From the NCBI GenBank assembly GCA_904066235.2, contig CAJFCV020000001.1, positions 6,944,001 through 7,008,000 on the forward strand: 64,000 nt of DNA, in the 5' to 3' direction. How positions within the stretch are numbered: position 1 is the stretch's first letter; every line of letters begins with the position of its first letter. Under the pieces are notes generated by a model, which saw only the letters and a program-made list of their open reading frames with translations, searched no databases and had not been told where the DNA came from. Positions 1 through 10,300 of the stretch are shown piece after piece. Origin of the DNA: Bursaphelenchus xylophilus. Taxonomy: Eukaryota; Nematoda; Chromadorea; Rhabditida; Aphelenchoididae. Made by a program: the position numbers and the translations under genes.

Positions 1-1630
1 GTGATAATAACAAGCTCTGCATCTTCAATGATCGACGAATAAGTGACAGAATACAGCAGAGATTGCAAGACAAAAACTTTCCTATCGATAAATCTCTGTT
101 CGATGAATGCATCCCTTATGTGAGAAAGTTCCTCCAGGCCCAATTACAATCCTTCCATCAGTCCCAGGAGTTTCTGGACTTGTGGAATTCCGTGGAACGT
201 TCCACAGGGCATATTCAACGCCCATCCACTTCTTCCGTCGACGCAACACATTCATCTTTTGATTCAAAATATAAAACAAACACACATCGACGTGAGACCA
301 AGCTGACATCGCGAACATTACTCCGAACTCAGCATGATCGAGATTTGGTTCTGGGTCAGAGGTAACAGCTATTTCTGTAAATCAGCCTTTTTTCAGTCAT
401 GTTGAGCGTCTCTTTGGGATTCATTCGACGACCCTGAAACATCCTTATGTGTGTAACGCCACAACAAGCAAGAATGATTCTACAGTATCTTCCAACTTGT
501 CTAATGAACGGAAAAAGGCTTACAATAAGGAACATCCTTTAGTGCCCAACGATACTGTAAGTCCATCAAGAATACAGTATCAAATAATTTTTTTTGTATA
601 ATAATTGAAATAAAAAAATTTTAGCGTAGTTTTAACGGCCCTCAACCCGCCTTCCGCCATGACACAGACGATGGACGAAGAGTATTTGCCGACTTGCTCA
701 TCAAAAAACTTACAATATTGGATGGAAAGCAGAATCGAACAGAGAAAATGAATGAGAAAATCAAGGAGATCGACAAGAGGAACAATTTCTCGGCCCGGGA
801 CGCCGTCATCTTCGTCGGAAAGTCTGATTCGGCTTATGATTTCGCTGATGATGACGACGATCTGGACTCCTATGTGAAGAGAAGAATGATGGATTCCAAC
901 AAACCTTCTCCGACACGACAATCCCCATTGAATGGGTCATTCAAGAACAGGCGCCGCTCTCCAAGTAAGTTCTACCTTTTATGTATATGTGCACGACTAA
1001 CGGAAGGAAATACTAATATTTTTTATAGGATCTTGCTCTCCCGATCGCCCTAAGAAGGAAGTCTTCGATCCAATGAGTTGGTCGATGTCGGGAGTGTCCC
1101 ATAATATGTCGAGCAATTCTTGTAAAAGCAAGAAGCCATCCAGATATGAATATGATGACGATACTTCCGGAATCGGATCCATGGCCACCACCTACTTGTC
1201 CAACGCTTCTTTACCCATTAAGAAGAAGCATCGAGCAATGGTGTTCCAAAAGGCCAGAGAAATGTCGAGCAAGAATCAGTGCTTAGAGTAAGCAGGCAAT
1301 TCTTTCCCACCATTCTTTTCAGCTCCCATAACATCCCGACCAAACTCAGCCTAAAGGGTTCTGACGGAGTTCCTATTGTCGCGCATGTCCCAAAATCAAA
1401 GATCACGTTGAAAGAGTTCAGGAAATACATGTCCATCTCCTCTAAAGCGAAGAAAAGGCAAGTTGTTTGAGTCCTAATTAAAGTATTGCTTCAGACTTTA
1501 TTTCAAATCACATGCTGAAGATCCGAATGCGCCATACGAATTGCTGCTGGTGGAAGACGATGCTTCGTTTGTTCCCGTCTTCGAAGGTTGCGTGGCGGCC
1601 GAATGCCGAAGTTTTTCGGATTCGGATTAG
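1..1630 (+). CDS. AXIN: Axin-like scaffold protein (3' part; RGS end and DIX domain)
   Basis: The gene starts outside the window. Six exons join in frame: 3-361, 397-556, 625-964, 1029-1287, 1323-1457 and 1495-1630. Seen: the first exon reads as the end of an RGS fold (LCIFNDRRISDRIQQRL, then DECIPYVRKFLQAQL). A long polar, low-complexity linker with a DDDDD acidic patch follows. The last two exons form a DIX domain (VPIVAHVPKSKITLKEFRKY, RLYFKSHAEDP, VPVFEG). RGS plus C-terminal DIX is the Axin architecture. Known of the family: Axin scaffolds the beta-catenin destruction complex in the cytoplasm, with RGS binding APC and DIX polymerising with Dishevelled; nematodes have PRY-1 and AXL-1. The last intron uses a GC donor (GCAAGT at 1458). 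PRY-1 versus AXL-1 identity is not decided here. Confidence 0.85.
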
Positions 1631-1649
1631 CACCGTGTTGGTCAATCAA

Positions 1650-4051
1650 CTAGGCCAATGAACTGGTAGGCCGCGAAACTGACCGAGCGGCCTTTTTGTG
1701 GTTGTTGAGAACGAACTTGCCATCCGATGGGGTTATCTTAACAGCGGGTATTGGAGGTGCAGATCGTACTCGTGGCCTGGCAATCACCGGCATATCTCCA
1801 CCGATCAGAGGGATGGCCACGAGGCAAGCAACCTGCTTCAAGTTATCAGAAGCCGTCGACAACTTCTTATCCGGGACCTTGTGGCCCGGCTCCAACATGA
1901 AATGAGCGATCGTTTGTGCACATTCAGTACGACCAACGTATTCGGCCCATTCGAGAGCACAGAATTGCCGACCAAAGTCACGTTTGTATGGATCCGCACC
2001 TCAAAATAAATAAAATAACTCGTTATGTCCCGTTCTTGTTTCTAGTTGTGAAAATTTTAAAAACTGCGCGAAATTTTGAATATGTGAAAATTTGGCAGAA
2101 AACGTTAATAATGACCTAAGTTCTGTATTCAGGAGGGCTCGGAAAAACCTCGCATCCTGGTGAAAGACTTGTATAGCATGTCTTATTTGGGGCTTTGCGT
2201 TTGGGGCAGGGTATCGGCCCAATATTTATAATTAATATAGCAGGATATTTTGCATCACAGTTGGCATGAAAGCCAAAAAAATTTTTATACAGCAACATTT
2301 TTTATGATGACCTAAATAACTGCACTCCTTAATACTGCTGAAACCGCCATCTCCTAACTAACGACAGACCCTCGGGGCAGATAATGGATATTCTTTAATA
2401 CCACCCACTTCTGGGCTTTCTGGAAAAACAATCCCGGTTTCTGGTAAGCGCTGTTGCACCTTTTGAATTACGTTTTTTTAATACATCACTGGGTTTACTA
2501 TTTTAAAAGAGGCGTGTTTCCCGTTGGATCAATACTTACAGCACTGTTCTGCAGACTTTTTGTATCTCTTCGGTTTTTAGAGTAACTTTTAGTCTTCTCC
2601 ATGCTACAATAGCTTACTAGTTAGGATTAAGAAAACTAGGGTTTGGCAATAGCTATATAAAGTTGGAGAAAGCAGTCATATTAAGTCTCCGCCAAGCATT
2701 CAACGGCTTTAGCAGGCCTGGTTGGCACCTCCCAACATCTTTTTTTGGCTCCCCGCCTGTCCTAGGTCTTGCATCGATCGGTTTTGTGTTGCTAACTGCT
2801 GTGCTTTTGAAGTCAATCGCATTTGTTTTCCCAAAGGAACGGTAATGTTAGGCTAGAATATTATCACGCAGAGCAGAAACAAAAGCTTATAAAAGTTGCT
2901 TCTAGACCAGTTTTCCCGCTTTTTCAAACGGTACAGGTCTCCAAAAAAAACCAGTATGCTGGGTTTTGCCGAGCCCTTGTCAGTCTTCTTTCTCTCTACC
3001 CAGCCCGATTTCCATGCAGCAGAATCTTTTTTGTGGCATAATATAACCAAGGTGATTTATATCTGGCGGCAAGGTCGGTATGCCGATGAATTTTTACGCC
3101 TACTTAACAAAAATATTTTTTTCTGGAGCTGACACTCGCTATTTTCAACCGACCAAATTTCAAAAAAAAATCTTGAATTGACCTTTCTATGCCTTCCCAG
3201 AGTCTTGAAGAATTATTTTCGGCCGAAACCGCTGAGATTTTGCAACTTTTTTTTGGCAAGTAGGCGTAAAAAATCATCGGCATACCGACCTTGCCGCCAG
3301 ATATAAATCACCTTGGTTATATCAATTCCATGAACAAAGACGACGTTCCACTTACCGGCACGCAAAAGTATTTTGGCGCAGTTTGTCCTTCCTTGAATCG
3401 CCGACTTCATCAGAGCTGATTGCCCCAGTTTATTTACCTGGTCTATTTTTATTTTTGGAAAGCGATCGACCAGGACTTGTACTACTTTCGCATGCCCTGT
3501 AATAAGTAATTACCATTTTTTAAAGGTTACCTGCAGCAGATGCATGTATCAGAGCTGTATTTCCTTCATTGTCGGGGATGTTAGGATCAATGTTGTGGTC
3601 TGCAGCGAGTTCTTCAACAGTGTTCAACTGGCCTTTGATACAACTATAGATCAACAAAGTCTTCCCTTGTCTGTCCTAAACTCAAATGATAAGAAAAGAA
3701 TCCCGCGGCTGAATACCTGCAGATTGTGATGATGTCTCGCGGTTTTGCCATTGTCAGAGCCCTCTGTCTTTCCGTTGGCCGCCAGTTTGTTGACCAAAAT
3801 TAATTCCAGGAACAATCCTCGAGCGCAGAAATAGGGAGGACTGGACTGATAATGAGATGCAGCACCTCTTGGTGTGCTAATAAAGGTGAAAAAAAGAGGA
3901 ACAAGGCCGGGGATGATGCTATCTCTGCTCTTCCGTGGCTGTGCCTGCGGGGAAAAAGCCCGGGAGTTTACAGCGCCCCTTTATGGCCCACCTGGCCGTT
4001 ACCATAACTACAAAGTAGGGCCTGGTTAAGGATGGCTTTACTCTGTTCCAT
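1650..4051 (-). CDS. ANKRD33: Ankyrin-repeat protein, ANKRD33-like
   Basis: Five exons on the minus strand join in consistent phase: 4051-3992, 3944-3717, 3675-3531, 3496-3356 and 1999-1650. Seen: consecutive ankyrin repeats with the motifs DRQGKTLLIYSCIKGQL, DNEGNTALIHASAAGHAKVV, NKLGQSALMKSAIQGRTNC and AGADPYKRDFGRQFCALEWA, followed by a basic, proline-containing tail. The ALMKSAIQGR.NC and TALIHA.AGH signatures resemble ANKRD33 of vertebrates. The last intron (2000-3355) is about 1.36 kb, much longer than its neighbours, and contains a palindromic element at 3047-3327. The stop lies 19 bp from the Axin stop, and the start codon lies 30 bp from the divergent CFAP97-like start. The role in nematodes is not known to me. 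The short first exon is the least certain part. Confidence 0.7.
2001..3355 (-). other. Long repeat-bearing intron of the ANKRD33-like gene
   Basis: This is the 1.36-kb last intron, defined by a GTAAG donor at 3355 and a TTTTGAG acceptor at 2000, which join AGADPYK in frame. It holds the palindromic element at 3047-3327 and otherwise AT-rich sequence. A 60-codon open frame at 2653-2843 and another at 2853-3050 are visible on the minus strand, but I see no family resemblance and no need to splice them in. Confidence 0.6.
3047..3327. mobile_element. MITE-like palindromic element with about 60-bp inverted repeats
   Basis: Left arm 3047-3110 begins TATAACCAAGGTGATTTATA. Its reverse complement is at about 3260-3327, ending CACCTTGGTTATA. 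The arms share the inner block CAAGGTCGGTATGCCGAT. The flanking TATA on both sides fits a TA-type target duplication, but the palindromic flank makes this ambiguous. The centre (3120-3240) is a fragment of a separate repeat also found at 27283-27405 and 30552-30675. No transposase is present, so it is non-autonomous. Confidence 0.75.
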
Positions 4052-4081
4052 TGGAGTTATTACATTTTTTGTTCTAAGGAC

Positions 4082-4822
4082 ATGCACCACAACGATTCAA
4101 ATAATCCGGTCTACAAGCATGCTCAGATGAGGGCGTACATACAACATCGCCAGAGGGTATGTCATCTTTTATGCATGAATTTCCGTCCAACTACGGATTG
4201 CGTGTGAATGGGCTCTAATTGTGAGATGTGATGTCTAATTAAGGGATTTAGGTGATGGACATTGAGCCGAGGATAGACACCAAGAGGTCCAAGTCGGTCT
4301 GCCATTCCAGATTCAACTCATTCCAGGTAAATATAAGGATGGTGACATACGCATCAAATGGGGTGTCGTGGCCAGAAACCGCGATTTTTTGTCTGTTAGG
4401 CCGCTCGACAAGAAATGCGCAATTCTCAAATTGCGTAACATTGCCCAAATTTCAGCTCCCTCCTTGTGGAGTTTTTTTTCTCTGCTCATGCAAGAATTGC
4501 GCATTTCTTGTCTAGAGGCCTAACAGACAGAAATCACGGTTTCTGGCCACGACACCCGGTTTGATCCGTATGTCACCATCCTTATATCTTAACTATCCAA
4601 ATTGAACCCCTTTAGAAAAGGGAAGAAAACCGGAGAATACAAAAAGAAAACGGCAGACTCCTCGAAAAACTGATCAAAATATCTGAAAGAAAGGCTGAGC
4701 TCGCCCAGTCCCGATCCAGCACCTCATCTACACGAAGAAGCAGCTCCTATAGCGGCGGATCTCGGAAATCTTTTTCTTCAAACAGCTCCATATCTAATTC
4801 GACAGTCACAAGTAGTCAGTAA
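4082..4822 (+). CDS. CFAP97: CFAP97/Hemingway-domain-like protein
   Basis: Three exons: 4082-4156, 4252-4326 and 4616-4822, all in phase 0, giving about 118 residues. Seen: PVYKHAQMRAYIQHRQRVMD, then RIDTKRSKSVCHSRFNSFQ, then a helical block KREENRRIQKENGRLLEKL. A serine-rich tail ends TVTSSQ. The spacing of the basic R.DTK segment before an E..RI..EN..LL.K...I helix resembles the Hemingway domain of CFAP97 and CFAP97D proteins, which are linked to cilia and flagella in other animals. Only the helix is strongly alike, so this is a tentative assignment. The second intron carries a 260-bp hairpin element. AATAAA follows the stop at about 4828. The ICA69 stop on the other strand is 20 bp away. 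Confidence 0.5.
4331..4590. mobile_element. 260-bp hairpin element inside an intron
   Basis: The left arm starts TAAGGATGGTGACATACGCA and the right arm ends with its near-exact reverse complement at about 4585. The arms run about 110 bp each and meet around 4460. Internal blocks include GACAAGAAATGCGCAATTCT and the word GGCC..AACAGACA. One arm of the same family recurs at 45708-45830. The flanking TATA is consistent with a TA target duplication. It lies wholly in intron 2 of the CFAP97-like gene. Confidence 0.75.
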
Positions 4823-4842
4823 ATGCAAATAAATTATTTTAT

Positions 4843-6514
4843 TCAAATTTCTGAACTGTTCTGTTGTTGATTCTGTTGCAGTGGATCAAATTGAGTAATC
4901 CAATCATCCCATTCCTAAAGGATGACAATAAAGATTATGCTTTCCGGGAACTCACCCCGGTCGATCTCTCTTTGGACAACTCCAGAGCTTGATTCACAAG
5001 CTCGGAAGGCATAAACTCCGATCGATTACCCGTATTCAAGTTCAGTATGTCCTGGGCACCACATTTAACCTTGTTGATCCAGCCGGAAGGTGGTTCTATT
5101 TTGGGAAACTGTTGATTTTCTTGGCTGTATAAGGTTGGCAAAGGTCCCACCACGAAACTTTTCGGATCTTCCAGGAGGTTCTCTGGCTTAATTGTCTCAG
5201 GAAGCTCCCCTAAAGGGCTATCCGCCCGACTTTTATCTGATTCCGGCTCTGATTCGAAGCCAATTAAGTCCGATTTAACACCTTGTTCACATTCATTACG
5301 ATCTTCATCTTCTCCTTTTCTTGATGGCCTTAGGCATGATTTAAAAATTGGGAGAACTTACGGGATATCTTCTACTTCTGGTCTCTCAGCCTTGTTTTTC
5401 TCTACAACCAACGACATGGGATCATTTAAGATCTGAAAATAGAGTAACCTATCCATCGGACTTACCGTAAGAACATCAATCTCGTAATTGTCAATGTCCT
5501 TCAACTCATCCGCTACTTGAGAATACGATTTGGACATCTCCTGGATGTACTCCCCAATGTCTTCAATATATCTTTGTGTAGTTGCCACTAGTAGTTTCGT
5601 CCTGCTCTGACTTAAAACATCGGTCTTGTGGAAGGTATCCTCTTTGAGCTGGTCAAACTTCTCCTTATTTTGTCTACATATGGCTTGTGCTGTCCTGTAT
5701 TGGTCCATTAGTTGTTCGGATTCGGGATCCAACTGAAAAGTTGTGGACGAATTAATAATATTACGTTATAGACAGCTATCTGTTACTTCTTCACTGCTCT
5801 TCTTCATCCAAAGGAGTGATCCCCGATACTCCGTCCGAGCTCTCTCTGCCGCCTCCACAGTGATGGCACAATCGTTGACAGCCCGGTCGAAGAAAGTGTC
5901 AAGGTCTCTATACATCTTCACCATCGTGTTCAAAGCAGTACCACTAAAGAAAAGATGGTCATCAAGAGTGTTTCTACCTGCTTTTATATGCATAACTTTG
6001 TGCTTGTCCCACTGATTCCATTGCTTTCGCCACATGGGCTTTCTGAAAGCGTGACTGTTTTATCAGAAGAACTCCCATCGCTTTGTTGTTTTCCTGAAGA
6101 TCTAAACTTGGCTATATTTTGTTCATTCCCTTATCCTTACTGCCAAAGAAATGATGGAGATCTTCCAACCCAGCCATTAAATTTCTACTCGAATCTCTTA
6201 TCGAATAAAATGACGTCAACTTAGAGTCGAATTCAGCATCCGAAGCCGTTAAACAGTCGTCTTCTTTTTTGCCTAATTTATTGCGCAATAATTGTTTGGC
6301 AGTCCAGAAGTGTTGCTTCATCTTGATTAATGTATTCTCGCCCATCAAATCATCAGTCGCAAAACGATCATAGTTTCGACCGCTATAATACAAATTGTCA
6401 AAGTTTGCTGGTCTTTTGGAAACACATGCCAGTTCGCACAAGTCCACTTATCCCACGTCATCTCTAAAAAAAACTCGGAACTTACCTGGTTGCGGCTTCA
6501 TAGAACGAAGTCAT
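4843..6514 (-). CDS. ICA1: Islet cell autoantigen 1 (ICA69) / RIC-19, AH/BAR-domain protein
   Basis: Eight exons join in phase: 6514-6486, 6412-6141, 6101-5978, 5943-5787, 5732-5466, 5432-5362, 5328-4956 and 4914-4843. Seen: the arfaptin-homology domain, with FWTAKQLLRNKLGKKEDD, ASDAEFDSKLTSFYSIRDSS, RARTEYRGSLLWMK and ILNDPMSLVVEKNKAE at the positions expected of ICA69. A charged C-terminal tail ends with EWDDWITQFDPL. Known: ICA69 is a membrane-curving cytosolic BAR-type protein that works with PICK1 and RAB-2 in dense-core vesicle maturation at the Golgi, and C. elegans RIC-19 acts in neurosecretion. The acceptor of exon 2 (CCAAAAG) is weak, so the join after MTSFYEAATR is the least sure. 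The stop is 20 bp from the stop of the convergent gene. Confidence 0.9.
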
Positions 6515-7372
6515 ATTCAGTTTCTATAGACCAGAAATGGGAGAATCCAATTCTCTTCGTCGTTATCGATTAAGGCCGCGCGTAAAGCCGGCTCGAGAAG
6601 CAGCCCTTTTCTCGGCCGCTTTTTCGGGCCCCACAAAATCTCAAAAAACGAAACCAGAACCACTACCTTCACACGGATGACCTGTGTATTTGGAAAACAT
6701 CTCTGATTGCGGGATCGTCTGGATACATGTACCGTTCTGATGCTAGGCAGCAAAATGTTTTTAAATGGTCGATTAACAAGGATCTTGCATGGGTTAGGCA
6801 GTAATTGTGGTCTGAATATGGTCAATGGTATTCTTGTGCTTTTCTTTCGGTCTTGGGAAAAGTTTCCTCGAATATTCTGTTGCTAATCAAGTCTTTTATA
6901 TTAGTGTCTAAAAAAGACCGGTTGCCGGGCAATTATTTGTTCGTAATATTCTATGTATTCCATTGGCCTTGAGCCCACGTAATTAGTCCGGCTTTTTCCG
7001 CTATATTACACTATGATACCCGAAACCGAGTTCGGCCGAAAAATTTGCATGCGATATATAAAGTGGTGGTCTTTTTCTTTCGAAAGAGTGACAATCAAGG
7101 AGACGGCCACATGGCGCGCAGTTTGGCCGGCGGCAGCCAGAGGACATTTCCAGTTTTGCTCTCTGCTCTTCGGGAATCTCGACTTCCATAATGGGACCTG
7201 CAGTCATTCCGACTTGTTTTTCTTCCTTCTTTTTCTCTTCACCTCACCTTCAATTCATCTCCCTTCACCTCTCATTTCCCGTTTTTTGAACATTTCGAAA
7301 GTCGATTGCGCGCCTTTTTATTTTATCCTCTCCTCCTCCATCAAAGTTTGGAAATCACAGAACGCTTGCAGG
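6515..7372. other. Intergenic region between divergent ICA1 and TPPP
   Basis: About 860 bp separate the divergent start codons. The sequence holds a CT-rich stretch (about 7200-7350) just before the TPPP start, typical of a 5' leader or trans-splice region. A 102-codon open frame at 6517-6825 on the minus strand shows no family resemblance. I see no other gene. Confidence 0.5.
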
Positions 7373-10300
7373 ATGAGTAATAACGGAGAACAGCCCAAAT
7401 ATGACTTCCATTGGAGTGACCCCAAGGAGATGAGAAGACGGTAAGTAATCATTTATACTTACGTAATCGGGTGAGGATGACAATTGTTTCCTATTTACTC
7501 CTATAATTTTGAAGCACTTGTTACGGACGTGAACTTTGTTGTTGCAAAATTTTTTTCGAATTTTGCCACTTTTATTTCGCGTCAAGACATTTCACAAAGA
7601 AAGTACTTCTATGTGGTATGGAGTTACAGGTCAAGACGTATTTCAGCAATAAGCTGAACGCGAATATGTAAAAATTAGCTGCCCAATTTTAGTTTGTAAG
7701 GGCGAAAAAAAACCCTCGAAACTTTTCTCGCAACCGCAAACGCTTTTTTGACCAAGTTTTTACCAATTCAAAAGTTTTGTTTTGAGCTAAAATAAACTCT
7801 GGTGTCTTGAAAAGCCTTAAAATATCAAATTTGATTAATAATACACCTTAATAGTAGTTCCAATGTAAAAAAGGGACATTTGCGTGGTGTTGCGAGAAAA
7901 GTTCTGAGGATTTTTTCGTCCTTACAAAACCAAAATTGGGCAGCTAATTTTTACATATTCTTGTCCAGCGAATTTTTTGATCTGAAATTGATCACCAAAA
8001 AGTTTGGATTTTCATTTTTTTTTATATTTCAAATTTCAATGAGCGTTATGTTAAAATCAGAAGCATACTGCTCACTCGAGGATGAAAAATCAATTTTTAC
8101 TCATTTTTTCAGCCATAAGACACGAAAAAAAATTTCAATTTGAAAATTATTCATAACTTTTCTCCAAAAATTTGCATAAATTTCCAGTGATTTTTTTTTT
8201 GGATTCTGAAAGTTGGATTGCAAAGCTTTTTTAATTGTTAAAGTATTAGTTTTGTTTTATAAATACCCGAATATACCCGCGTGGTGAACATACCCGAATT
8301 TTTCGAACCAGTAACCAATTTCTCGGCTTTGAAGTCCCGCGCAGAGATTTCCCTCCAAGCGAAAAATGGACTACCACACACCTTTCGATCTGACTATGCC
8401 CCAAGCCAAAATCGATTTAAACATACAGTGGGGGACCTGATCCAGTGGCAAAAAACGTACCGTTTTGCATCCGGGAAGGATCAAAAATGTGGCAAAATGC
8501 TTCCCTCTCTAACAAGGGATCGGCAAATAGTTGCAACCTTTAATCTTAACGAAACATATATTATTTGAAAGAGCATTAAAAATAGTGCACAACGAAAAAA
8601 AATTAGCTGCCTAATTTATGTTTGAGCAAAGTTATGGCCGTTTTATGAAAGTGGTTATATGCGGCCAAAACGCCGATTTCTTACAAGGAAAGCACTTCTA
8701 TGGGGTGTGGAATTACCGGTCAAGATATATATAAAAAAATTCGCAAAAATTTTCTGATTCAGAATATATAAAAATTAGCTGCCTAATTTTGGTCTATTAA
8801 CGAGTTTTATCAAGAAATGTATTTCTCGAGGAAAAAAATCTGCGGCAACAAAAGCGCGCTCGGTCTCTTCCTTCGGAAGAGAGCGGTGTGGCCGAGTGGT
8901 TAGAGCGCTAGATTGGGAATCCGAAGGGGACGGGTTCGATTCCTTTTGCCACACTAGAACCCATTTTTTACATTGGAATTACCTTTAAGGTGTAGTTGTA
9001 ATCCAATTTGATATTTTAAGGCTTGTCAAGGCCTCAAAATTTATTTTAGCACAAAACAAAATTTTTTTATTGGTAAGAACACGGTCAAAAAGACACTTGC
9101 ATTGTGTCGCGAGAAAACTTCTGAGGACAAAAACATGTCATCAGACCAAAATTAGGCAGCTAATTTATATATATTCTGAATCAGAAAATTTTTGCGAATT
9201 TTTTGATATATATCTCGACCGGTAATTCCACACCCCATAGAAGTACTTTCCTTGTTATATTACAGTAATCCTGGCGGCTTGAAATCGTCTCCTTTGATTT
9301 TCTAGTGTCCAAAAACGTCTACCACGGTCGTTTTATGGCTCTACCAGTACTCGGTTATGAGTTATTAGACATTACTGTTTGTTCCAAAAAATTGTAAATA
9401 AAACCAGGTTAATGAGAAAATTGGAGCAAAAGGCTTTGGAAATACATTTATATGATCGTTGTGGTCGTTCACAAACTAAAATCTCAAAATTAAAAATTTC
9501 TTATGTCCTAGCCCTACCAACGGTTGGTCCACTGTGTCAGCAATAGCCTTTTGCCCAATTTTACAATTTTCTCTTCGTATTTTTTAGAAAAAATGTATAT
9601 TTTCAGGTCCTAGTAAATTTAATTCTCGTCCAGTAATTATAATAGGTCAGGTTACTGGGATGACACCTTGTAATTATATGATAGTGGTATCCCCACTCTC
9701 ATCACCATCAAATCTTTGGTCGTTTCAAAAAAAACCAAAAATTCAAAAAAATCCTGTAAAAATGAATTTTCCCTGCGAAGGAACACAAATTGTTTAAAAA
9801 TATCACCATACCATGGTTTTGTGGCGTATAAGGTACGAAATGCAAAACGTTTACAGAGCCCGGATTCGAAACCAGGACTTGTTGCACCGGAAGTGGGCTC
9901 ACTGCCACTCGGCCAGCTGGACACAACTCTGTTGCAATTCCAAGCGCTTATAAAGTGACGACGCGTTAAATTAGGCTAAAATCTGTATTTTGGCCATAAC
10001 TTTGTCCAAACATAAATTAGGCAGCTAATTTTTTTTGCGTTATGCACTGTTTTTAACGCTCTTTCAAATGATATATGTTTCGTTAAGATTAAAGGTTGCA
10101 ACTATTTGCCGATCCCTTGTAAGTGAAAAAGCAATTTTTTGAAGGCCGCGCCATTTCCCTCACAAAAAGAGCGGGCGCGCTTTTGAAATCGGAGTTTTTT
10201 CACTTGGAGAGGAAAGCATTTTGCCACATTTTTGATACTTCCCGGATGCAAAATGATACGTTTTTTGCCACTGGATCAGGTCCGTTTTTTGCCACTGGAT

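Larger units (their letters stand above)
8513..10119. mobile_element. CAAGGGATCGG palindromic element, copy 1 (contains a nested element)
   Basis: The terminal inverted repeats are long and nearly identical. The left starts CAAGGGATCGGCAAATAGTT and the right ends with its exact reverse complement; similarity extends past 120 bp. TAA flanks both sides (8510-8512 and 10120-10122). A second copy is at 27731-28762. Copy 1 is larger because a complete CAAGGAAAG element is inserted at 8684-9254. A tRNA-like block lies at about 9845-9915 on the minus strand. There is no transposase frame. Confidence 0.85.

Noticed and set aside
1696..2009. Two plus-strand frames downstream of Axin
   Set aside because: They are antisense shadows of the last ANKRD33-like exon, which has clear ankyrin sequence.
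2653..2843. 60-codon minus-strand frame in the ANKRD33-like intron, considered as an extra exon
   Set aside because: Joining 3356 directly to 1999 restores the ankyrin repeat AGADPYK in perfect phase, so no extra exon is needed.
6517..6825. 102-codon minus-strand frame upstream of ICA69
   Set aside because: Low-complexity, no family resemblance, and it lies in the probable promoter region.
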